Shown piece after piece: positions 1-7,529 of a stretch of DNA of 33,815 bases. Origin of the DNA: CAZHLD01 sp964533185 (GTDB lineage: Bacteria; Acidobacteriota; Terriglobia; Acidiferrales; UBA7541). The notes beneath the pieces were generated by a model, which worked only from the letters and a program-made list of their open reading frames with translations, searched no databases and had not been told where the DNA came from. Both the position numbers and the translations under genes were made by a program. Numbering within the stretch: position 1 is the first letter of the stretch; every line of letters starts with the position of its first letter. The stretch is from positions 1 through 33,815 of the forward strand of contig CAZHLD010000028.1 of assembly GCA_964533185.1 (NCBI GenBank), read 5' to 3'.

Positions 1-83
1 CCGGCTTTCGCAAAGTGTGGAACCTGAAGGGCGGCATCCTGGCCTGGTCCGACGAGGTGGATCCTTCGGTTCCGAAATACTGA
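1..83 (+). CDS. C-terminal end of a rhodanese-domain protein (partial)
   Basis: The window opens inside a reading frame (codons from base 3, stop TGA at 81-83). The visible 26 residues include NLKGGILAW and end SVPKY. The GG-I-x-AW pattern is the usual last helix of a rhodanese domain, and a tail of this kind is typical of MoeB/ThiF-type adenylyltransferases that carry a C-terminal rhodanese domain. The family is inferred from a short tail only; a stand-alone rhodanese is equally possible. The catalytic cysteine lies outside the window. Confidence 0.6.
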   Translation, partial: GFRKVWNLKGGILAWSDEVDPSVPKY

Positions 84-166
84 CCGCCTAAAGCGAAGAC
101 GGGCGCCGTTGCGCGGGTTGCGCAGAGGGCGAGAATCCGTTAGGCTGCGCTGGCAGGAGGGAAGCT

Positions 167-406
167 ATGGCAGCGACGAAGATCACCGTGCGAACGAACG
201 GTCCGTATCGCATAGAAGGCGAATTTGAAATTGTGGATATGCAAGGCAAGCCGTACGGCCTGGCAGGACGGACCATAGTTTCGCTTTGCCGCTGCGGGCA
301 CTCCTCGAACAAGCCCTTCTGCGACGGCTCACACAAGACCGTTGGCTTCACCGACGAAGCGGTCGCCCGTGACCTGCCGCCACCCGCCCCCAAGCCCGCA
401 GGCTGA
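167..406 (+). CDS. CDGSH iron-sulfur domain protein
   Basis: This 79-residue protein carries the CDGSH signature: C41-x-C43, then C52-D-G-S-H56. In this family three Cys and one His bind a redox-active [2Fe-2S] cluster. Bacterial members are small soluble proteins thought to act in electron or cluster transfer. AGGAGGG lies about 6 bases upstream of the ATG and fixes the start. The tail is Pro/Ala rich (PPPAPKPAG). The stop is only 4 bases from the convergent end of the DUF1579-like gene. A diverged copy of the last 29 codons lies about 880 bp downstream (1198-1284). Family assignment is firm; the partner is unknown. Confidence 0.93.
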   Translation: MAATKITVRTNGPYRIEGEFEIVDMQGKPYGLAGRTIVSLCRCGHSSNKPFCDGSHKTVGFTDEAVARDLPPPAPKPAG

Positions 407-410
407 GTGC

Positions 411-1037
411 TTAGTTTTTGCGGCGATAGACTTCAATGACCAAGAATTCTTCCCACGCCTTTCCGTCGTTAGATCTTTCGCCTCGCCATGTAAAGTGGTT
501 CTCGGAGATGTTGGTGTAGGTAGCGCGCGTGAACGCGTGGGGGGCAACGGGCTCCTTCATGCTGTACGTAATTGCTTTTTCATCGATCTTGACGCCACCC
601 AGTTCTTCCGGTCCGAGGTCCACCCAGGTTCCAGCCAAAGCGTTTAGCCATTTCATGTTCCAGGTCTGCTTCTTTGCATCATAGGAGCGAAGGTTTAGTC
701 CCAGCACTAGAAGCTCGCCTGCGGGCGTGGTCATTCGGTATTCGTCTGCAATCGCATACCCGTCAAGAATGTAGCGTCCCTCCCACGTCGCGTTGAGAAT
801 TTCCCAGGCCCCATCCTCTCGCCTTAGTTTTGCGTCACAGCGCCATTTGCCGATAAGAAAGGCGAATCTAGATAGTTCCGGAGGTGCCTTGGGGTTGAGC
901 TTCCCATAGTCTTGCTCGTGTTGTTTCATCAGCCGAGAATCCTCCTCTGCAGGCTCCCTTGCGGACGGTGCAGTCAGCACGCTCAACAGCATGAACGCCG
1001 CGAGCAACGCCGGAAGCAATGCACTGACCTTGCTCAT
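411..1037 (-). CDS. secreted DUF1579-like protein
   Basis: The product is about 208 residues. It starts MSKVSALLPALLAAF, a typical signal peptide that runs to about residue 25. The mature part has the pattern of small beta-barrel (lipocalin-like) proteins annotated as DUF1579: FLIGKWRCD near the start of the domain, WEGRYILDGYAIADEYR in the middle, then alternating strands to FLVIEVYRR. GGAGG lies 9 bases before the ATG at 1037, which makes this start better than an upstream in-frame one at 1076. Function is unknown. A similar secreted protein lies at 25508-26038. The gene sits between the intact CDGSH gene and the decayed CDGSH copy, so it may have been present when that segment was duplicated or inserted afterwards. 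Confidence 0.8.
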   Translation of the reverse strand: MSKVSALLPALLAAFMLLSVLTAPSAREPAEEDSRLMKQHEQDYGKLNPKAPPELSRFAFLIGKWRCDAKLRREDGAWEILNATWEGRYILDGYAIADEYRMTTPAGELLVLGLNLRSYDAKKQTWNMKWLNALAGTWVDLGPEELGGVKIDEKAITYSMKEPVAPHAFTRATYTNISENHFTWRGERSNDGKAWEEFLVIEVYRRKN

Positions 1038-1197
1038 TGACCTATCCTCCGTCACAGCCAATTTGCCGCATAACACATCGAGTATCCGTTGCGGTAAGAA
1101 GCCCGCCGTCCAGCCTGCGCTAGGTTACCTCAACAGGATTAGAAGATCGGCAGGTAAATCAAGCTCGGAGAGGATTCAGCAAGATTGTAAGCCGGAG

Positions 1198-1284
1198 TGC
1201 GACGACACGCACAACAGGGTCGGCTTCACCCATGAAGCGGTCGCCCGCGACCTGCCTTCGCCCGCCCCCAAGCCGCAGAGTTGA
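1198..1284 (+). pseudogene. Relic of a duplicated CDGSH gene 3' end
   Basis: These 87 bases align without indels to the last 29 codons of the CDGSH gene (320-406), with 68 of 87 bases identical by hand count. The translation keeps the CD-x-x-H spacing and GFTHEAVARDLP, then stops with TGA at the matching position. The DGS of the motif has become DDT, and the upstream CxC cluster ligands are missing, so it cannot bind a cluster as the intact protein does. I read it as a decaying duplicate fragment, not a gene. Confidence 0.75.
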
Positions 1285-1301
1285 GCATTCGGCAAATGCG
1301 T

Positions 1302-1982
1302 TCACTGCGCCCGGCTGGGCGAGCGGCCTGACCGTTTGGCCGCACCAGTGAGAAGTATCCAGCCGAGTAGGGCGGAGTACTTCTCGTCCTGAGTCCACGG
1401 CGGACCGATGGTTCGCCCCAGTTCGGTAAGTCGGTTTCGCAACTTCTCGGCAGGAGTGCGAAGGTCCTTAGCTGCACGATCAAACAGTTCGCGCTCGCTC
1501 ACCCTTGTGACCGGCAGGCCGCACCATTCGCAAGCCTCGATCAGGGCATTACGGTAGAATTCGCCCTCGGCGGTGTGGATCAGCGCATGAGAAGCTAGGG
1601 TTGCCGCAAGGGTGGTCAGCGGTCGGCCAGAGGCCGTCAGGATGCCGCAACCAACGATGTCGTGACCCTTCGATTGCAAGCCGCCAACAATTTCACGCAA
1701 AGCTTCTTGAGCCAGATCCCTAGTCTTACTGGCGCAGCGATCCAGATACTCTGTGGCCTTCGACAGGGGCCAGCCTTCGGCCGCGTGGTAGGGCTGCTTC
1801 GAGCCCGGAATCTGGGGATCCGCGAGTGTGATTCTTCGGCGGTCGACCACGGCTGGATAATCTGCTGGTCCAGCGACAGCCACCAGCGCCGTCCAGCCAG
1901 AGTGCGCTCGGAAGCCCAGGGCTGCTTTCGTCTTCGCACCTCTGCTGGTTGCACTTCCTTCGGGTACGGATTGGCGGTTCAT
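1302..1982 (-). CDS. conserved protein of unknown function
   Basis: The frame codes for about 226 residues from an ATG at 1982, with AAAGGG shortly upstream. The frame stays open to 2255, but the residues above 1982 look like non-coding translation (Cys, Arg and Ser rich, no structure). The protein begins with a short basic tail. It then has RAHSGWTALVAVAG, DRRRITLADP and PGSKQPYHAAEG, a helical segment with ASHALIHTAEGEFYR, and ACEWCGLPVTRV, and it ends with helices around GPPWTQDEKYSALLGW. It has no signal peptide or membrane segment. The conserved-looking His/Glu positions (YHAAEG, HALIHTAEGE) could be functional, but I cannot name a family. Confidence 0.7.
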   Translation of the reverse strand: MNRQSVPEGSATSRGAKTKAALGFRAHSGWTALVAVAGPADYPAVVDRRRITLADPQIPGSKQPYHAAEGWPLSKATEYLDRCASKTRDLAQEALREIVGGLQSKGHDIVGCGILTASGRPLTTLAATLASHALIHTAEGEFYRNALIEACEWCGLPVTRVSERELFDRAAKDLRTPAEKLRNRLTELGRTIGPPWTQDEKYSALLGWILLTGAAKRSGRSPSRAQ

Positions 1983-2385
1983 CCAACCCTTTCTGTGGGC
2001 CAGACAGCAATGACCCGAAGCATTGTACGGCATTGTTGCGCAATGCAGTGGCGGGGATGAATCCGATGGGCCCGTCGAATCACAGCCAAGACCCCAGGGA
2101 GAAAACCGGCGAAATGGCAGCCTAGACAGGGGCCAAACACGTTCAAAGAATGCGGTTCTGCGTCCATTCCCAGATGAAACAGGCAAGTAACGACCGACCC
2201 AACCTGTAACTTTTCTTCCCGCCAGACAGCCCATTTCGGCGCAAGGATCCTGCACTGCTGCCCAGCAGAGATTCAGATCGCCATAGTTTTCAGCCGTTTA
2301 GGGAGTACTCCCCGTTTCAGTTACTACGGTCGCGCAGTTGCACAGTCTGTTCGCGTGGGTGCGAAGCAGTTTTTCTGGGGGAATC
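1983..2385. other. Intergenic region upstream of the diguanylate cyclase gene
   Basis: This stretch of about 400 bases between divergent genes shows no convincing coding frame. The only clear structure is a perfect 12-base palindrome, GGGAGTACTCCC, at 2301-2312, and a weak hairpin (GCATTG/CAATGC) near 2031-2047. The palindrome is placed where an operator for the downstream GGDEF gene could be; no binding protein can be named from sequence alone. Confidence 0.5.
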
Positions 2386-3684
2386 GTGGGAGGAGTGGGG
2401 AGTATCAACGGCTTTCTCGGGCGCATGCGCTGGGTCTTCTGCCTGGCCGGCGCGGTCGTGTTCCTGGCCCTGCTCTATTGGCTGCGCCAGTTCCACACCT
2501 CGTCTGACCCGCTGTTTTACTCCTACCTGGAAGTCATCGGCACGCTGCTGAGCTTTACATTTGCGGCCAATGCGCTGGTGCGCTTCCGCGGCACGCACGA
2601 CCGCATCTCGCTGATCCTGGCCTTCGGTTTCATCCTCTCGGGATTAATCGAGTTGGCCGCCACGTTTGGGCTTTCGAACCTGCTGGCGGGCGGCCTGGAC
2701 ATGCAACTGCGTGTTCCGATCACCTGGATGGTCAGCCGGACGCTGCTGGGCGTGGTCCTGCTGGCGGCGCTGGTGGTGGAAAAGCGCCTGCCCAACTCGC
2801 GCGAGCCGAGCAAGGAGATTGCTGCCGCGCTGCTGATTGTCGGCGCAGTGGGCTACCTCACCAGCGCCGTGTACCTGGGCGCGCCCGGCGAGCCGCTGAT
2901 CCGGCCCAACGCGCTGCTCTCTCGCCCGTGGGACTTGATCCCCGCGGCCATCTTCCTGGCGGCGGCGATCCTCTACCAGCGACGGCTGCGCGGCTCGGTT
3001 TCCGCCTTTGACCGCGCGCTGTGCTGGACGGCCTGGCTCAACATGGCTTCACTGCTGGCGGCCACCCAGTCGGAGCGGCTGCTCGATCCTCCGTTCACCT
3101 TCGCGCAGCTTCTGAAAGTGACCAGCTACGCCGTCGTGCTGGGCGGCGCTCTGGTGGACAACTCCCGCCTGTTCGAACAGGTGCGGCGGCTCTCCATCAG
3201 CGACCCGCTCACCAGCCTGGGCAATTACCGTCGGCTGCTCGATGCGCTCAACGTCGAAGTGGAGCGCTCGCGGCGCACCGGGCGGCCCTTCTCGATCCTG
3301 CTGCTGGACCTTGACGGCCTCAAGCAGGTCAACGACCGCTACGGCCATCTGGTGGGCAGCCGTGCGCTCTGCCGGCTGGGCAACGTCCTGCGCATCCACT
3401 GCCGAGCGATGGATACGGCCGCGCGCTATGGCGGCGACGAGTTTGCGCTGATTCTTCCCGAAGCCGGACGCGAGGCCGCGGGCAGTGTGGCCAGGCGCAT
3501 CTGCGAGCGCCTCACGAGCGACGGCGAAGCGCCACCCCTTTCCGTCAGCGCCGGGGCGGCGGTGTTCCCCGAAGACGGCGAGACCATCGAGAGATTGCTC
3601 GCCTCGGCCGACCGCGCCCTCTACCGCATGAAAGGCCGGCGCACCGGCACAGTTTCCCTGGCCCGCATTGCCGCCTGCCTGTAA
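2386..3684 (+). CDS. membrane-bound diguanylate cyclase (GGDEF)
   Basis: The product makes the second messenger c-di-GMP from two GTP. The N-terminal half (to about residue 255) has about eight hydrophobic helices, a membrane sensor module of MASE type with unknown signal. A short linker (LVDNSRLFEQVRRL) leads into a complete GGDEF domain starting at SDPLTSLGN. The active-site signature RYGGDEF has GGDEF at residues 349-353. The metal site (LLDLDGLKQVNDRYGH) is intact, and RAMD five residues before GGDEF is an RxxD inhibitory I-site, so product feedback is expected. The start is uncertain: GTG at 2386 has GGGGG 4 bases upstream; TTG 2338 and ATG 2425 are alternatives. A PilZ gene follows at once. 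Confidence 0.92.
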   Translation: MGGVGSINGFLGRMRWVFCLAGAVVFLALLYWLRQFHTSSDPLFYSYLEVIGTLLSFTFAANALVRFRGTHDRISLILAFGFILSGLIELAATFGLSNLLAGGLDMQLRVPITWMVSRTLLGVVLLAALVVEKRLPNSREPSKEIAAALLIVGAVGYLTSAVYLGAPGEPLIRPNALLSRPWDLIPAAIFLAAAILYQRRLRGSVSAFDRALCWTAWLNMASLLAATQSERLLDPPFTFAQLLKVTSYAVVLGGALVDNSRLFEQVRRLSISDPLTSLGNYRRLLDALNVEVERSRRTGRPFSILLLDLDGLKQVNDRYGHLVGSRALCRLGNVLRIHCRAMDTAARYGGDEFALILPEAGREAAGSVARRICERLTSDGEAPPLSVSAGAAVFPEDGETIERLLASADRALYRMKGRRTGTVSLARIAACL

Positions 3685-3705
3685 GGCGGGGAGCGGAGGG
3701 TGGAG

Positions 3706-4032
3706 ATGAACACACGCTTTTCCATGCAGCGCGCCGAAGATCGAATCCCGATGGAAGTGGGCGTGCAAATCGCCGGCAATGAAAATCTCCCGGGCGTGGA
3801 AACTACGTTTACGGAAAACGTCAGCTCGCGCGGCGCACGCGTGGCGTCCATTCGCCGCTGGCGGATCAACGACCGCCTGTACCTGGCCACGCTCCCGGGC
3901 AATTTCCAGGCAACGGCCCGCGTGGCCTACTGCCAGCCGATGCGCGGTGATGGCTTTGCCATCGGCCTCGAGTTCCTTGAGCCGACCGGACGCTGGGTGA
4001 TCCAGCCGCCGGCCGTTCAGGAAGATCACTAA
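3706..4032 (+). CDS. PilZ domain protein, probable c-di-GMP receptor
   Basis: This 108-residue single-domain protein has both PilZ ligand motifs: R9-A-E-D-R13 (RxxxR) and N38-V-S-S-R-G43 (NxSxxG). These bind c-di-GMP in the family. The beta-barrel pattern continues through RVAYCQP and GFAIGLEFLEP. GGAGGG ends 5 bases before the ATG at 3706; a GTG at 3700 is possible but overlaps that ribosome site. The gene starts 21 bases after the diguanylate cyclase stop and shares its terminator, so the two likely form a source-receptor pair in one transcript. The downstream target is not visible here. Confidence 0.9.
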   Translation: MNTRFSMQRAEDRIPMEVGVQIAGNENLPGVETTFTENVSSRGARVASIRRWRINDRLYLATLPGNFQATARVAYCQPMRGDGFAIGLEFLEPTGRWVIQPPAVQEDH

Positions 4033-4092
4033 AGCGAATAGGAGGAATTGGGAGGAAGAAAAAAACTGGCGCAATGTAATAATATTGACGTG

Positions 4093-4135
4093 AGCGCTCC
4101 GTTCAGCCTGGCTGGACGGAGCGCTTGCGCTTTTT
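4093..4135 (+). terminator. Rho-independent terminator after the GGDEF-PilZ pair
   Basis: A perfect 10-bp stem AGCGCTCCGT/ACGGAGCGCT (4093-4102 with 4116-4125) closes a 13-base loop and is followed by TGCGCTTTTT. It lies about 60 bases after the PilZ stop and before the convergent methyltransferase gene. Confidence 0.8.
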
Positions 4136-4145
4136 GAGGGCTGAG

Positions 4146-4871
4146 TTACACTTTCCGGGCCACCAGCAGCAGGTTTTCCCCGAACAGCAAGGAAGGTGAG
4201 AAGAGCGCGGCGAGGATTTCCCGGTTTCGCTTTCTCTGCGATGGGTCTTTTTCCTTGCGGAAGGCAATCACCGTATAGAGCCACATCCACGGCGCGTAGA
4301 ACGCGTAGAGGTAGCTTACCGGCTTGCTGTGCGTGTGGGTTGTTTCGATCAGGCGGAACCCCGAAGTGTGCAGCGCATAACGCAGCTCGGGAAACGTGGC
4401 CAGGGCGATGTGGTGCAGGGGGTGCCGGCCGGACTCGTCGAGCGGTCGCGGGTCGCGCCCGTAAAAGCCGCTTCCGAAGAACCGCACCCGCGACCGCAAC
4501 GAAAGAATGTTCGGCGTCGTCACGACGAGACGCCCATCCGGCCGCAGCACGCGGTGGGCCTCGCGCAGGAACGCAAACGGATTCTCCAGGTGCTCGATGC
4601 CTTCGATCGAAAAGACCGCATCGAAGGCGCCGTCCGGCCAGGGCAGAGCCGTGTTCAGGTCCACCGAGCGAAAGCGCTCTCCGAGCAATTGGGCGGCCTC
4701 GGTATCGGTGTCCGCGCCCCAGGCCTCAAATTCCGCCCGCGCCAGCGCAAGCGTGAGTGCGCCTGCCCCGCACGGAGCGTCCAGCGCGCGCGCGTCGGGC
4801 GGGAGGCTTAGGGATCTAAGGTGGCGCAGGACGGCGCGCTGAATCACAGAGAGTTCCGGAGCCGAGTTCAC
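4146..4871 (-). CDS. class I SAM-dependent methyltransferase
   Basis: The 241-residue product has the Rossmann-type SAM-binding order: motif I ALDAPCGAGALT (about residues 29-40), an acidic strand end at GADTDTE, then FDAVFSIEGIEHLENP and HRVLRPDGRLVVTTPN, which is the Methyltransf_11 pattern. The C-terminal part contains a hydrophobic aromatic segment (VSYLYAFYAPWMWLYTVIAF) that may touch the membrane. The start is GTG at 4871 with GGAGG 6 bases upstream. It overlaps the stop of the GT4 gene (GTGA), so the two are translationally coupled. With two glycosyltransferases upstream, a role in modifying a cell-surface glycan or lipid carrier is likely; the substrate is unknown. Confidence 0.88.
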   Translation of the reverse strand: MNSAPELSVIQRAVLRHLRSLSLPPDARALDAPCGAGALTLALARAEFEAWGADTDTEAAQLLGERFRSVDLNTALPWPDGAFDAVFSIEGIEHLENPFAFLREAHRVLRPDGRLVVTTPNILSLRSRVRFFGSGFYGRDPRPLDESGRHPLHHIALATFPELRYALHTSGFRLIETTHTHSKPVSYLYAFYAPWMWLYTVIAFRKEKDPSQRKRNREILAALFSPSLLFGENLLLVARKV

Positions 4872-5959
4872 CTGGTTCCTCCATTAGTACGGATCTTCTC
4901 GTAAACCCTGAGCGTGTTAGCGGCCATTTGCGAGGCGGAGAAGCGTAGCTGGACCTCCTCTCGCGCGGCCTGCCCGAGCTGACGGCGCAACTCGTTGTCC
5001 CGCAGCAATCGGAGCATTCCACTGGCAAACGCAGTCTCATCCGGTACCACTACCAGGCCGGTCCGCCCATTATCGACGACTTCCGCCAGGCCGCCCCGAG
5101 CCGTCGAGACCACGGGCAGCCCCCAGGCCATCGCGGCCTGAAGTGAAGTTCCCAGGCCTTCGAACAGGGATGGAAAGAGGAAAGCGTCGAGCGCCGCGTA
5201 CACCTGTGCGACATCTTCCACAAACCCGGCAAAGTGGACCGCTCCCGTCTGCCCTGTATCTCGCGCAAGCTGCTCCAGCTCTTCGCGACAAGGCCCATCA
5301 CCGGCCAGCAGCAAACGCGCATCTGGAAACTCTCTGCGAATCTGTGCCAGTCCTTGAACGATGTATCGCTGCCCCTTCTCCGGCAGGAGAAAGCCCACGC
5401 AGCCAAACAGAAACTCATTCTCCCGTACACCCCAACGCTCTCTCGCACGGTGTCGCATCTCGAGCGTAGGCAGCGGTGGAACCTCCACGCCTTCATTGAC
5501 GACCACGATGCGATCGGTGGGAATCCCGGATTCAATTAAGCTTTGCGCCACCTCGCTGCAATTCGCAATGAATTCAGTCACAGCACCGTAACGCGCACGA
5601 GAAACCGGGCCTCGCCTCAGCGGAAAACCGATGCGCCGCGAAAAAAGCAGCGGCAACCGGCGGTGGGCACCGGCCAGCCATGCCGCGGTCAGTGCGTGCG
5701 GCTCGTTGACATGGATGAGGGCGAACCTGCCGCCTTCCACCAGCCGCCGAATCGCAAGCGCAGCCCACAGGCGCAATCCCAGCCGCGGAACCATGTGCAC
5801 TACGATTCCTTCCGCGGCCGTGCGCTGTGCCAGCGGCGAATTTCGTGCTGCCACTAGCTCAGCCTTGTGTCCCAGGTCCTGCAGGCCGCGCAATGTGAGC
5901 CACGCCTGGCTCTGCCCGCCGCGCCACTCGCGCTCGAGATCAACGTACAGCGGAATCAT
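4868..5959 (-). CDS. GT4-family glycosyltransferase
   Basis: This 363-residue GT-B enzyme should transfer a sugar from a nucleotide-sugar to a surface glycan acceptor. The N-domain begins IPLYVDLEREWRGGQ (the GG loop of the acceptor side) and includes ALIHVNEPHAL. The C-domain has FGCVGFLLPEKGQ, LLLAGDGPCREEL, and the donor-binding stretch PSLFEGLGTSLQAAMAWGLP. In the usual E-x7-E motif the first Glu is present (FEG) but the second position is Ala. GLGTS-type relatives often vary there, so activity is not excluded. It overlaps the upstream GT2 gene by 20 bases and the downstream methyltransferase by 4. The locus resembles LPS core or O-glycan assembly. Confidence 0.9.
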   Translation of the reverse strand: MIPLYVDLEREWRGGQSQAWLTLRGLQDLGHKAELVAARNSPLAQRTAAEGIVVHMVPRLGLRLWAALAIRRLVEGGRFALIHVNEPHALTAAWLAGAHRRLPLLFSRRIGFPLRRGPVSRARYGAVTEFIANCSEVAQSLIESGIPTDRIVVVNEGVEVPPLPTLEMRHRARERWGVRENEFLFGCVGFLLPEKGQRYIVQGLAQIRREFPDARLLLAGDGPCREELEQLARDTGQTGAVHFAGFVEDVAQVYAALDAFLFPSLFEGLGTSLQAAMAWGLPVVSTARGGLAEVVDNGRTGLVVVPDETAFASGMLRLLRDNELRRQLGQAAREEVQLRFSASQMAANTLRVYEKIRTNGGTR

Positions 5960-6719
5960 TCCGGTCTCTTTTGCGTCGCTTCACGAGCTTTCCGAGCTTT
6001 CGGAATTTCAAATACACCCCACGTGCGGCCATCCACGCTATCAGGATTCCCCGCCAACCATCCAGCCATCCGGCGCGAAAAACCAGCTTCTGAAGCAGGG
6101 TCCACGGAGGCAGGAGCAAGGCTGGCAGCAGCCACCGCCGCTTCCCCTGTTGGAAACTCTGCTCCGCTGCGATTGTTGTATAAGCCTCCAGCTTTGTGCG
6201 ATGCACGTCGAGGGATTCATGCGTGTAGTGGAAGAGATCGCCCCGCAAACGGGCAACAGACCCATCGGATTGCACGGCCTCGTGCACGGGGCCCACAAAG
6301 CGCGCGCGGCGGCGATCGTAGAGGCGCGTTTTGCGGTCCGGGTACCAGCCTGAGTGGCGGATCCACTTGCCCAGGTAGCGCGCGCAGCGGGGGAATTCGT
6401 ATGCGGCGTGCGTGGCCGGCTGTTGCTTCCAAGTGAGCAAGGATGCGCGCAGTTCGGGGCTCAATTCTTCGTCGGCATCAATAGCAAGGACCCAGTCGTG
6501 CGCGGCCTGCGCGGCGGCGAAGGTGCGCTGGTCGGAGTAGTCCTTCCAGACGTGCTCGATCACGCGAGCGCCGCGCTGGCGGGCGATTTCGCGTGTGCGG
6601 TCGATGCTGCCGGCGTCCACGACGAGGATCTCGTCGGGCAGGCCGGCCAGCGAGTCGAGCGCCCGCGGCAGGTTGCGCTCTTCATTGAGAGTGATGAGGA
6701 TCGCGGTCAGGCGGTTCAT
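5940..6719 (-). CDS. GT2-family glycosyltransferase (WaaE/KdtX-like)
   Basis: The product is 259 residues with a GT-A fold. It starts MNRLTAILITLNEERNLPRAL and then has ILVVDAGSIDRT and the metal-binding DxD region AIDADEEL. The block FPRCARYLGKWIRHSGWYPDRKTRLYDR and GPVHEAV is characteristic of WaaE/KdtX-like enzymes, which add a hexose to the inner core of LPS. The C-terminus has a hydrophobic segment and a basic tail (KLVKRRKRDRN), suggesting membrane attachment. No clear ribosome site precedes the ATG. It is the first of three overlapping minus-strand genes. The exact sugar and acceptor are inferred only from family likeness. Confidence 0.9.
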   Translation of the reverse strand: MNRLTAILITLNEERNLPRALDSLAGLPDEILVVDAGSIDRTREIARQRGARVIEHVWKDYSDQRTFAAAQAAHDWVLAIDADEELSPELRASLLTWKQQPATHAAYEFPRCARYLGKWIRHSGWYPDRKTRLYDRRRARFVGPVHEAVQSDGSVARLRGDLFHYTHESLDVHRTKLEAYTTIAAEQSFQQGKRRWLLPALLLPPWTLLQKLVFRAGWLDGWRGILIAWMAARGVYLKFRKLGKLVKRRKRDRNDSAVR

Positions 6720-6803
6720 CCGGATCGGGTGACGCTCGGTGCGGAGGTCGCGCCTACAGTATCACAAGGATTGGAGTGATCGAGATGGGAAGAGGCGAAC
6801 GGA

Positions 6804-7349
6804 TCAGCCGGCCAGGCGTGCGGTCACAGTGAGCAGCACGATGGTCGAGCCGATGCGGAACTCGGAGAGGTGCTTCAACTCGGCGGCGCGGACGCGCTCC
6901 TGGTTGATGAAGGTGCCGTTGGTGGATTCGAGGTCGCGCAGGCGGATGACGTCGTTTTTCACTTCGATGGCGCAGTGCCAGCGGGAGACTTCCGGGTCCT
7001 CAATCACCACGTCGGCCTCGCTGCGACCCAGCACTACGCGTGGCTTGCTGAGGGGGAAAACCTGCCCCTTGGCCGGCCCGCCAATCATCGAGAGCGTGAT
7101 GGTGCGTCCGGCGGGGAGCGTCAGCCCCTCGTGCTCGCCGCCAAATTCGATGCCCGGCACGCCGCCCCCGCCGCTGCGGGCAAACGAGGGCAGGGGCGAA
7201 ATCACCTGCGTTTGCTCGCTCTTTCGCTGCACCTCGACGACGTTTTTCTGGCCGCACTTTGAGCACAGGTACTGCACGCGCGGGTGTTTGCCTATCTGCG
7301 CGTCGTTCAGGACGTGGCTGGTGCCGCAATGGACGCAGGCGGTCTGCAT
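6804..7349 (-). CDS. zinc-ribbon and FHA domain protein
   Basis: This 181-residue protein joins two small domains. The N-terminus has C5-x2-C8 and C29-x2-C32, a zinc-ribbon. After a Ser/Gly-rich linker comes an FHA domain with the expected motifs: VVLGRSEADVVI, VSRWHCAIEV (the S-x-x-H of the phosphothreonine pocket) and LESTNGTFIN. FHA domains bind phospho-Thr peptides, so the protein is likely an adaptor downstream of a Ser/Thr kinase, although no kinase gene is in the window. ATG 7349 follows GGAAGGG very closely; a TTG at 7358 is the alternative. It is not coupled to its neighbours (85 bases to the GT2 start). Confidence 0.9.
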   Translation of the reverse strand: MQTACVHCGTSHVLNDAQIGKHPRVQYLCSKCGQKNVVEVQRKSEQTQVISPLPSFARSGGGGVPGIEFGGEHEGLTLPAGRTITLSMIGGPAKGQVFPLSKPRVVLGRSEADVVIEDPEVSRWHCAIEVKNDVIRLRDLESTNGTFINQERVRAAELKHLSEFRIGSTIVLLTVTARLAG

Positions 7350-7529
7350 CCCTTCCAATCTAGCACGGCAGCCCGCTCGCGCCGGGCCTGCGACCAGGGG
7401 GTGTTTCGGGAGGAGAAATAGTACTTTTTCGGCGGGGAGCGGGCAACGTGGTCATTCTTGAAACAAACGAGGGAAAACCCTGTGATGAAGGAATGGCGCC
7501 CCTAGGTGACGATTTCAGGACTCTGCTGG

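Noticed and set aside
991..1284. Plus-strand frame of 97 codons ending in the CDGSH relic
   Set aside because: Its first part lies opposite the signal peptide of the DUF1579-like gene and only the last 29 codons resemble a protein, so it is a relic and not a gene.
3049..4290. Long minus-strand open frame opposite the GGDEF and PilZ genes
   Set aside because: It mirrors the codon pattern of the real genes on the other strand, and the translation is rich in His, Ala, Arg and Gln with no domain pattern. High GC content produces such frames.
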